A stretch of DNA of 8,505 nucleotides from an uncultured Oscillospiraceae bacterium. GTDB lineage: Bacteria; Bacillota; Clostridia; Oscillospirales; Oscillospiraceae. Under the pieces are notes generated by a model. It was not told where the DNA came from. It ran no database searches and saw only the letters and a list, made by a program, of their open reading frames with translations. Numbering within the stretch: the first letter of the stretch is position 1; each line of letters starts with the position of its first letter. The translations under genes were made by a program, and so were the position numbers. The stretch is taken from positions 1-8,505 of the forward strand of contig CAADUV010000294.1 of the NCBI GenBank assembly GCA_900752305.1, read 5' to 3'. This document shows positions 1 through 4,361 of the stretch, piece after piece.

Positions 1-77
1 GGACGATTAGCTCAGCTGGCTAGAGCATCCGCTTGACGTGCGGAGGGTCAGCGGTTCAAATCCGTTATCGTCCACCA
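1..77 (+). tRNA. tRNA-Val (anticodon GAC), CCA encoded
   Basis: A complete cloverleaf can be drawn by eye. The acceptor stem is GGACGAT (1-7) with ATCGTCC (67-73). The D arm has GCTC/GAGC. The anticodon stem is TCCGC (28-32) with GCGGA (40-44), around the loop TTGACGT with anticodon GAC at 35-37, which reads GTC/GTT valine codons. The T arm has loop TTCAAAT (55-61) on a 5-bp stem. The discriminator is A74 and CCA is encoded at 75-77. The gene begins on the first base of the window, so its promoter, or an upstream tRNA in the same transcript, lies outside. Confidence 0.97.
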
Positions 78-111
78 AAAAAAGACACGACCAAAGGTCG
101 TGTCTTTTTTT
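77..111 (+). terminator. Rho-independent terminator of tRNA-Val
   Basis: Stem GACACGACC (84-92) and GGTCGTGTC (96-104) closes a three-base AAA loop. It is preceded by seven A and followed by seven T. The A-tract begins at the last base of the encoded CCA, so the terminator abuts the mature tRNA end with no spacer. Confidence 0.95.
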
Positions 112-118
112 GGTCTCC

Positions 119-242
119 GCACCCTTTCAGGGTGCTCCGACCTTCGGTGATTGCACATGCTCGGCGGAAGTAAATTCCGCCTGCGCCAAGGTTTTGCTGC
201 GCAAAACGCTTGGGACGCCGGACTTCCGGCGGTGCGAATCCC
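119..242. other. Chain of five adjacent hairpins in an intergenic stretch
   Basis: No credible gene lies between the tRNA terminator and the promoter at 262. Instead there are consecutive inverted repeats: GCACCC/GGGTGC (119-135), CCGA/TCGG (137-147), GGCGGAA/TTCCGCC (163-181), CCAAG+GTTTTGC/GCAAAAC+CTTGG with one bulged G (186-213), and GCCGG/CCGGC (217-230). An outer GGGA/TCCC pair (212-215 with 239-242) could enclose the last. There is no U-tract after any of them, so they are not simple terminators. They could be a dispersed palindromic intergenic repeat or a structured RNA processed from the tRNA transcript. The sequence alone does not decide. Confidence 0.5.
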
Positions 243-261
243 AAAAGAGCTGTGGGACAGA

Positions 262-290
262 TTGACAAATACAGTGGTTTCTGGTATAAT
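262..290 (+). promoter_or_regulatory. Consensus sigma-A promoter of the repeat-containing RNA
   Basis: TTGACA (262-267), a 17-bp spacer and TATAAT (285-290) match the housekeeping consensus at all twelve positions. A TGG just before the -10 makes it an extended -10 as well. This is the best promoter in the window. The predicted start is near 297. No start codon with a ribosome site follows, which points to an RNA product. Confidence 0.9.
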
Positions 291-315
291 GAGTGCAAGA
301 AACGGTGGATTTGCC

Positions 316-469
316 GTTGCACCTTACCTATGTAGGGATTGCAGTTTTCACCCCAGGGATTCGGTACTTTTCAAGCTGTTGCACCTTACCTATGCAGGGA
401 TTATTACGGGAGAATGCTGTCCCCACCACGCTAAAATCTGTCTTGTTGCACCTTACCTATCCAGGTATC
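316..469 (+). repeat. Three direct repeats GTTGCACCTTACCTAT-NN-AGG
   Basis: Copies start at 316, 378 and 445. The first 16 bases are identical in all three. The next two bases differ (GT, GC, CC) and are followed by AGGGATT in copies 1 and 2 and AGGTAT in copy 3. Each copy can form a short hairpin CCT-AT(NN)-AGG, with the variable bases in the loop. Copy 3 extends it to TACCT/AGGTA. The sequences between copies (37 and about 42 nt) are unrelated. Confidence 0.9.
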
Positions 470-505
470 AATCCCACCTCCCGCCAGGAGGCAGGCCAAA
501 ACGCC

Positions 506-540
506 AAAAAGCGAAACTCTCATGGAGTTTCGCTTTTTCT
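506..540 (+). terminator. Rho-independent terminator of the candidate sRNA
   Basis: AAAAAGCGAAACTC (506-519) pairs perfectly over 14 bp with GAGTTTCGCTTTTT (525-538) around a five-base loop. The stem ends in a five-T run, then CTT. The matching A-run makes it potentially bidirectional, but its orientation fits the promoter at 262. Confidence 0.92.
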
Positions 541-579
541 TATGCACACGGAAAGCCGCGCCCTACATTATAACAATAG

Positions 580-621
580 AAAAGCGTCCCCGCACCATTT
601 CGGTCACGGGAACGCTTTTTT
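580..621 (-). terminator. Terminator of the minus-strand orphan gene (probably bidirectional)
   Basis: AAAAGCGT (580-587) pairs with ACGCTTTT (612-619), followed inward by CCCG/CGGG and ACC/GGT with small mismatches. Read on the minus strand it lies directly after the stop codon at 628-630 and ends in a short U-run. On the plus strand it has a six-T run and could back up the sRNA terminator. Confidence 0.8.
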
Positions 622-627
622 CCTCGC

Positions 628-891
628 TCAATCCTCCAGGAGCAGGATGACGTCGGGCTTGTAGTAGTTCATGCTCACGCTGCCGTCCTCGTCGTCCACG
701 TCCACGCTCTCTTCGTACCAGCACATCAGGTAGGTGTCGCCGTTGTCGTCCACGGCGTCCATCTGCCACCAGGTGCCGGAATAAGGGCCCTCCTCGGTCT
801 CCAGGATGCCGTAGCGCCAGTCCTGATTGGCCCAGTTGGGTTCCAGGGAATAGAGCTTGTCCCCGAAGGGGATCAAAATTTCTTCCATCAT
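628..891 (-). CDS. Small acidic, Trp-rich protein of unknown function (87 aa)
   Basis: The start at 891 (protein MMEEILIPFGDK...) is chosen because AAAGGAAG (902-909) lies 10 nt upstream and the promoter at 917-945 predicts a start of transcription near 910. An upstream in-frame ATG at 918 falls inside the -10 and is excluded. The 87-residue product has five tryptophans, a central GTWWQMD segment, and an Asp/Glu-rich stretch (SVDVDDEDGS) near the C terminus. It shows no signal peptide, membrane segment or cysteine motif. The gene stands alone with its own promoter and terminator, opposite in strand to everything around it. I do not recognise a family. The alternating polar/aromatic pattern suggests a small beta-rich fold, which is inference. 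Confidence 0.78.
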   Translation of the reverse strand: MMEEILIPFGDKLYSLEPNWANQDWRYGILETEEGPYSGTWWQMDAVDDNGDTYLMCWYEESVDVDDEDGSVSMNYYKPDVILLLED

Positions 892-916
892 AGAAAATCC
901 ACTTCCTTTGGCCTCC

Positions 917-945
917 ATTATGACAGGAACCCGGAGAGGTGTCAA
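917..945 (-). promoter_or_regulatory. Promoter of the minus-strand orphan gene
   Basis: On the minus strand TTGACA (945-940), a 17-bp spacer and CATAAT (922-917) form a near-consensus sigma-A promoter. The predicted transcription start near 910 leaves a leader of only about 19 nt, nearly filled by the ribosome site at 902-909. Confidence 0.85.
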
Positions 946-1005
946 GGGCGTGGGGGAGGGGTTGCTTCCGTTGAAAATAATTCCGTCAGAAAGCTACTCA
1001 CCCCC

Positions 1006-1033
1006 TTGCATTATTTTACGAGGTTGCTATACT
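1006..1033 (+). promoter_or_regulatory. Upstream promoter candidate for the MarR gene
   Basis: TTGCAT (1006-1011), a 16-bp spacer and TATACT (1028-1033) with an extended TGC. The predicted start near 1040 would give a 150-nt leader. That leader holds an AGGGAG/CTCCCT hairpin (1043-1061) and the second promoter. Apart from these elements the gap 946-1192 shows nothing gene-like. Confidence 0.6.
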
Positions 1034-1094
1034 ATACCACGGAGGGAGAAAAACGCTCCCTGCCAACGAGAAAAAGAGACCGGGAAACAGGGGC

Positions 1095-1138
1095 AGCGGC
1101 AGTGCCGCTTGACGAAAAACACAAGGATATGGTATAAT
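1095..1138 (+). promoter_or_regulatory. Main MarR-gene promoter with a palindrome at its -35
   Basis: TTGACG (1109-1114), an 18-bp spacer and TATAAT (1133-1138) preceded by TGG. The predicted start is near 1145. A perfect inverted repeat AGCGGC-AGT-GCCGCT (1095-1109) overlaps the first base of the -35. MarR proteins commonly autorepress from palindromes at their own promoter, so this is a candidate operator. It could also be a weak hairpin in RNA from the upstream promoter. Confidence 0.75.
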
Positions 1139-1192
1139 CCCTAACATAATGAGCTGTTTCCTGAGTTAGAAAAAGGGAAAGAGGAACCTCTT

Positions 1193-1633
1193 ATGGATAT
1201 GGACAGGGAACTATTGGCGGAACGCTTGGTGGATCAGACTGAACTGCTGTTCCGCAGCGGCCCCCAGAAACAGATCGGCAAGCACGCCCAGGGCGAATGT
1301 TTCGTCCTGCGCTGCCTGGCTCGCTCCGCGAAACCCCTCCTGCCCAGCGACCTGAGCAACTTGGCTCAGTCCAGTACCGCCCGCATCGCTGTGGTGCTCA
1401 ACACCTTGGAGAAGAAGGGGTACATCACCCGCGCCATCGACCCGTCCGACCGGCGGCGTGTGCTGGTGTCCCTGACCCCGGCCGGGGCGGAGTACATCCA
1501 GGGCGTCCGGCGGCAGCTGCGCCAGCGGATGCGTGTGCTGCTGGAGGAGCTGGGGGAGGCGGATGCGAAGGAGTATCTGCGCATCACCGAACGGATTTTG
1601 TCCATCACCCAGCGTATGGCGCAAAAGCGCTGA
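1193..1633 (+). CDS. MarR-family transcriptional regulator
   Basis: The 146-residue product matches the usual MarR length. Helices at the N terminus (2-22) and C terminus (101-143) would form the dimer interface. Between them is a winged helix-turn-helix: helix pair around LLPSDLSNLAQSSTARIAVV (49-68), recognition helix continuing through NTLEKKG (70-76), and the wing with DPSDRRRVLVSLT (83-95), the family's typical D-x-R-R sequence. The ATG is preceded by GAGG at 1181-1184, 8 nt upstream. It lies 112 nt before the TIM-barrel gene with no convincing terminator between, so the two are probably cotranscribed. The ligand is unknown. One cysteine (C36) sits before helix 3, too little to claim redox sensing. 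Confidence 0.9.
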   Translation: MDMDRELLAERLVDQTELLFRSGPQKQIGKHAQGECFVLRCLARSAKPLLPSDLSNLAQSSTARIAVVLNTLEKKGYITRAIDPSDRRRVLVSLTPAGAEYIQGVRRQLRQRMRVLLEELGEADAKEYLRITERILSITQRMAQKR

Positions 1634-1745
1634 GCCTGTCCAAGCCGATTGGCTGTCGGCTGCGGAGGGTTCACCTCGTTTGTACCAGGAGACCATTGAA
1701 AGAGAGAAAGAGGGAGCCAATTTCATTTTGAATGGAGGCAACCCC

Positions 1746-2480
1746 ATGCAGCACAACCCAGTCCAGGACACCAACCTCCAGCCTGCGGCGCCCGTGAAAG
1801 TCAAACAGCGTCCCATCCCCTATGAGGGCAAGCTCCGGGCGGCAGCCCTGCGCGTCCCGGCGGTCATCCGCCAGTGCTCCGGCATCTTCGTCTTCGGCAA
1901 GCGCATCAAGTCCCTGGTCTTCACCACCGACATGGCCATCATCCGCAACGAAGACGCCGACGCCGTCTTCCCCGTCCCCCCCTTCCCCCCACACCCCCCC
2001 CTCTCCAACGCGATCGTGGCGGCAGCCGACATCCCCGTCTTCGTGGGCGTGGGCGGAGGCTCCACCTTGGGCGTCCGGATGATCCAAATGGCCCTCTCGG
2101 CCGAGACCCAGGGCGCGGTAGGCGTGGTGGTGAACACGAAAGGGAAGAACGAGAATATCCACAAGATGAGCCAGATGCTGGAGATCCCCATTGTGGTCAC
2201 GGTGGTGTCCAGCGGGGAGGACGTCAAGAGCCGCATCGACAGCGGCGCGTCCATCATCAATGTCTCCGCCGCCGCCCAGACGCCGGAGGTGGTGCGGGAA
2301 ATCCGCGCCCAGTTCCCCCAAATCCCCATCATCGCCACCGGCGGCCCCAACGATGACGCCATTTTGGAGACCATCCACGCCGGCGCCAATGCTATCACCT
2401 GGACGCCGCCTTCTACCACCGAGCTGTTCCGTCAGATCATGACCCGGCACCGGGAGACCAAGGCCAACTGGCTGGATTGA
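1746..2480 (+). CDS. TIM-barrel protein of unknown function
   Basis: The start at 1746 is chosen from GGAGG at 1734-1738, 7 nt upstream. Translation gives 244 aa, and the frame is open further upstream only as an overlap with the MarR gene. Residues about 93-235 repeat strand-helix units typical of ribulose-phosphate-binding TIM barrels: PVFVGVGGGSTLG (about 97-109), GAVGVVVNTKG, IPIVVTVVSSGEDVKSRIDSG, ASIINVSAA, IPIIATGGPNDD (197-204 for ATGGPNDD) and GANAITWTPPST. The late glycine-rich turns would bind a phosphate. I recognise this as a conserved Clostridia protein often labelled only 'hydrolase', but no reaction is established to my knowledge. NanE- or ThiG-like chemistry would be a guess. 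An odd proline-rich segment (PVPPFPPHPP) is encoded by C-tracts at 1970-2001. Confidence 0.82.
   Translation: MQHNPVQDTNLQPAAPVKVKQRPIPYEGKLRAAALRVPAVIRQCSGIFVFGKRIKSLVFTTDMAIIRNEDADAVFPVPPFPPHPPLSNAIVAAADIPVFVGVGGGSTLGVRMIQMALSAETQGAVGVVVNTKGKNENIHKMSQMLEIPIVVTVVSSGEDVKSRIDSGASIINVSAAAQTPEVVREIRAQFPQIPIIATGGPNDDAILETIHAGANAITWTPPSTTELFRQIMTRHRETKANWLD
1970..2001 (-). other. G-quadruplex-prone tract on the minus strand, inside the TIM-barrel gene
   Basis: The plus strand reads C4-GT-C7-TT-C6-ACA-C8. The minus (template) strand therefore has four G-runs of 8, 6, 7 and 4 separated by loops of 3, 2 and 2, matching the G3+N1-7 quadruplex pattern. The mRNA carries the C-rich strand. The tract encodes a proline-rich segment and keeps the frame. 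Confidence 0.8.
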
Positions 2481-2489
2481 ACAAAACCG

Positions 2490-2535
2490 ACAAAGATACT
2501 GTCTGCTTTTTGGCGACAGTATCTTTTGTTTTTTC
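2490..2535 (+). terminator. Terminator of the MarR / TIM-barrel unit
   Basis: ACAAAGATACTGTC (2490-2503) pairs with GACAGTATCTTTTGT (2515-2529), with one bulged T, around an 11-base loop. A six-T run follows. It starts ten bases after the stop codon and ends before the nifS promoter, so the two units are separated. Confidence 0.9.
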
Positions 2536-2545
2536 CTAAAACCTA

Positions 2546-2574
2546 TTGACGTGTAGGGTTGATGGGAGTATTAT
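2546..2574 (+). promoter_or_regulatory. nifS-nifU promoter
   Basis: TTGACG (2546-2551), a 17-bp spacer and TATTAT (2569-2574). The predicted start is near 2581, which gives a leader of about 30 nt containing the ribosome site AGGTGA (2599-2604). Confidence 0.83.
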
Positions 2575-2577
2575 ATA

Positions 2578-2594
2578 CCTACAAAATAACTAGG
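2578..2594. promoter_or_regulatory. Palindrome at the nifS transcription start, candidate operator
   Basis: CCTA (2578-2581), nine bases, then TAGG (2591-2594), centred just downstream of the -10. The CC-13-GG spacing equals that of type 2 IscR sites (Rrf2 family), but the inner conserved bases of that motif do not match. No Rrf2 regulator is in the window, so the binding protein is unknown. The arms are short and chance is possible. Confidence 0.35.
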
Positions 2595-2609
2595 AAATAG
2601 GTGAAGGAA

Positions 2610-3797
2610 ATGTATGTATATGCGGATAACGCGGCGACCACCCAGGTCAGCCCCACAGCAGTTGCGGCGATGATGCCCTTCCTGACCGAGGAATATGGCA
2701 ATCCTTCCTCTTTTTATTCGTTGGGTCAGCGGGCAGCAGAAGCCCTCGTGAAAGCCAGAGAGACGGTAGCGGAATGTCTGGGCGCAGAGCCGGGTGAGAT
2801 CTATTTCACCAGCGGCGGCAGCGAAGCGGACAACCAGGCCATCCGTTCCGCCGCCTTCGTGGGCGCGAAAAAAGGGAAGCGCCATATCATCTCCACCAAG
2901 TTCGAGCACCACGCCGTCCTCCACACCCTGGCACAGCTGGAGAAGGAAGGCTTTGACGTCACCCTCCTGGATGTCCACCCCAACGGGGTCATCACCGTCG
3001 AAGACGTGGCCAACGCCATCCGGGAGGACACCTGCCTGGTCACCATCATGTTCGCCAACAACGAGATCGGCACCATGCAGCCCATCAAAGAGATCGGCGC
3101 CCTGTGCCGGGAGAAGAAGATCCCCTTCCACACCGACGCCGTCCAGGCAGTGGGACACGTCCCCATCAACGTGAAAGAGATGAACATTGATATGCTCTCC
3201 CTGTCCGGCCATAAGTTCCACAGTCCCAAGGGCGTTGGCGCCCTGTATGTCCGTCGGGGCATCCCGCTGAAAAACCTCATCGAGGGCGGCCAGCAGGAAA
3301 AGGGCAAGCGTGGCGGCACCGAGAATATGCCCGGCATCGTGGGCATGGCGGCGGCCATGAAGGAAGCCATCGACCACATGGACGAGAATATGACAAAAAT
3401 CACCGCCCTGCGGGAAAAGCTCATCACAGGTCTGGAGAAGATCCCTCACAGCAAGCTCAACGGCGACCGGAACATCCGCGTCCCCGGCACCGTGAACTTC
3501 TGCTTCGAGGGCATCGAAGGGGAGAGTATGCTCCTTCTGCTGGACGCCAACGGCATCGCCGCCTCCTCCGGCAGTGCCTGCACCTCCGGTTCCCTGGACC
3601 CCAGCCACGTGCTGCTGGCTCTGGGTCTGCCCCACGAGGTGGCACACGGCAGCCTGCGCCTGTCCATTGGTGAGTATAACAACGAAGCAGAGATCGACCA
3701 CATCCTGGAGACCGTGCCCAAGGTGGTAGAGCGGCTGCGGGATATGTCCCCGGTGTGGGACGAGCTGGTTAAAGGGGAACGTCCCCACTTGATCTGA
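2610..3797 (+). CDS. nifS: Cysteine desulfurase (NifS/IscS type)
   Basis: This PLP enzyme converts L-cysteine to alanine and passes the persulfide sulfur to the Fe-S scaffold. From ATG 2610 it is 395 aa, normal for NifS. Visible fold-type I aminotransferase landmarks are YADNAATT (4-11), TSGGSEADN (67-75), EHH (99-101), HTDAVQ with PLP-binding D176, SGHK with the PLP lysine K202, and SSGSACTSG with the catalytic cysteine C324. The start is chosen because AGGTGA (2599-2604), complementary to the 16S tail, lies 5 nt upstream. An in-frame GTG at 2601 sits inside that site and would add three residues. It is followed 30 nt later by nifU, in one operon. Choice between the names NifS and IscS is by context, not certainty. 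Confidence 0.96.
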   Translation: MYVYADNAATTQVSPTAVAAMMPFLTEEYGNPSSFYSLGQRAAEALVKARETVAECLGAEPGEIYFTSGGSEADNQAIRSAAFVGAKKGKRHIISTKFEHHAVLHTLAQLEKEGFDVTLLDVHPNGVITVEDVANAIREDTCLVTIMFANNEIGTMQPIKEIGALCREKKIPFHTDAVQAVGHVPINVKEMNIDMLSLSGHKFHSPKGVGALYVRRGIPLKNLIEGGQQEKGKRGGTENMPGIVGMAAAMKEAIDHMDENMTKITALREKLITGLEKIPHSKLNGDRNIRVPGTVNFCFEGIEGESMLLLLDANGIAASSGSACTSGSLDPSHVLLALGLPHEVAHGSLRLSIGEYNNEAEIDHILETVPKVVERLRDMSPVWDELVKGERPHLI

Positions 3798-3827
3798 TAG
3801 AAATTTCTAAAAAAGGAGTGTTCACAG

Positions 3828-4253
3828 ATGCTGTATAGTGAAAAAGTCATGGATCATTTCCAGAATCCGCGGAACGTGGGCAAGATGGAAGACGCCAGCG
3901 GTGTGGGCGAAGTGGGCAACGCACGATGCGGCGACATCATGCGCATGTATATTAAGGTAGAGGACGGCATCATCACCGATGTGAAGTTTAACACCTTCGG
4001 CTGCGGCAGTGCCATCGCCTCCTCTTCCATGGCCACCGAGATGATCAAGGGGAAGCCCATTTCGGAAGCGCTGGAGCTGTCCAACAAGGCGGTTGTTGAA
4101 GCCTTGGACGGATTGCCCCCTCAGAAGCTGCACTGTTCCGTCCTGGCGGAAGAGGCTGTGAAGGCGGCGGTGAAGGATTATTACGACAAAAACGGAATTG
4201 CCTATAATCCGGCCGATTTTTGCGGCAATGACTGTGCAAATTGCCATTGTTAA
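3828..4253 (+). CDS. nifU: Fe-S cluster scaffold, NifU/IscU N-terminal type, with Cys-rich tail
   Basis: This is a scaffold on which NifS-derived sulfur and iron assemble as [2Fe-2S]/[4Fe-4S] clusters. The 141-residue product opens with LYSEKVMDHFQNPRNVG and has the three ligand cysteines: C34 in NARCGD (with the modulating D36), C59 in FGCGSAIASSS, and C103 in LHCSVLAEEA, next to H102. It lacks the ferredoxin-like and Nfu domains of full-length NifU. It is longer than E. coli IscU (128 aa) because of a tail FCGNDCANCHC holding C132, C136, C139 and C141. The ribosome site is AGGAG (3814-3818), 9 nt before ATG. No IscA, HscA/B, ferredoxin or IscR gene accompanies the pair, which fits the reduced clostridial ISC arrangement. 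Confidence 0.94.
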   Translation: MLYSEKVMDHFQNPRNVGKMEDASGVGEVGNARCGDIMRMYIKVEDGIITDVKFNTFGCGSAIASSSMATEMIKGKPISEALELSNKAVVEALDGLPPQKLHCSVLAEEAVKAAVKDYYDKNGIAYNPADFCGNDCANCHC

Positions 4254-4268
4254 ATGCGCTGAAATTCC

Positions 4269-4298
4269 AATTCCCCTCTGGACATCCAGGGGGGAATT
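4269..4298. promoter_or_regulatory. Stem-loop after nifU that overlaps the pdxK promoter
   Basis: AATTCCCCTCTGG (4269-4281) pairs with CCAGGGGGGAATT (4286-4298), 13 bp with one G-U, loop ACAT. It lacks a T-run, so it would be a poor intrinsic terminator. It may instead protect the 3' end of the nifSU transcript or act as a DNA operator, because the -35 at 4279-4284 sits across its centre. Confidence 0.65.
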
Positions 4299-4307
4299 CG
4301 CTATGAT
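4279..4307 (+). promoter_or_regulatory. Promoter candidate of the B6 salvage operon
   Basis: TGGACA (4279-4284), a 17-bp spacer and TATGAT (4302-4307), each one base from consensus. The predicted start near 4314 gives a leader of about 48 nt before the TTG start at 4362. Confidence 0.65.
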
Positions 4308-4361
4308 AGAGTCAAAACATCTTAGCCTATCCGGTACGGGCTGAGAAGGAGGGAACCGGCA

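Larger units (their letters stand above)
297..540 (+). ncRNA. Candidate small RNA with three C-rich anti-SD-like repeats
   Basis: About 244 nt are bracketed by a consensus promoter and a strong U-tract terminator. The open frames crossing it have no ribosome site and run through the terminator. The repeat spacings of 62 and 67 nt are not multiples of three, so the repeats cannot encode a repeated peptide in one frame. The transcript holds three copies of GTTGCACCTTACCTAT and further C-rich runs (CACCCC at 350-354, CCCCACC at 421-427, CCCACCTCCC at 473-482). These resemble the unpaired seeds of mRNA-binding sRNAs such as Listeria LhrC or staphylococcal RsaE. AGGGATT recurs at 334, 355 and 396. 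It does not show the features of tmRNA, RNase P RNA, SRP RNA or 6S RNA. I do not recognise the family. Function as a translational regulator is inference. Confidence 0.68.

Noticed and set aside
316..469. Short CRISPR array (three repeats with 37 and 42 nt between)
   Set aside because: Repeats lose identity after 16 bases, gaps are unequal, there is no cas gene, and the set lies between a promoter and a terminator as part of one short transcript.
297..540. 6S RNA, tmRNA, RNase P or SRP RNA
   Set aside because: No long 5'-3' closing helix or bulged central bubble as in 6S, no tRNA-like ends, and no recognisable RNase P or SRP core motifs.
293..664. Plus-strand 123-aa ORF with repeated HLTY-GI peptides
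   Set aside because: No ribosome site. It runs through two terminators, and repeat spacings break the frame, so the peptide similarity is only an echo of the nucleotide repeats.
1696..1727. Separate promoter for the TIM-barrel gene (TTGAAA at 1696)
   Set aside because: No -10 of acceptable quality at 16-18 bp, and the nearest candidate is at 20 bp, so cotranscription with the MarR gene is more likely.
1671..2450. Minus-strand ORF opposite the TIM-barrel gene
   Set aside because: Low-complexity Gly/Asp/His-rich shadow with no start signals. The plus-strand frame shows family motifs.
2571..3788. Long minus-strand ORF (405 aa) opposite nifS
   Set aside because: Shadow frame of a well-recognised cysteine desulfurase. 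It has no minus-strand ribosome site or promoter seen, and its composition reflects the codon bias of the true gene.
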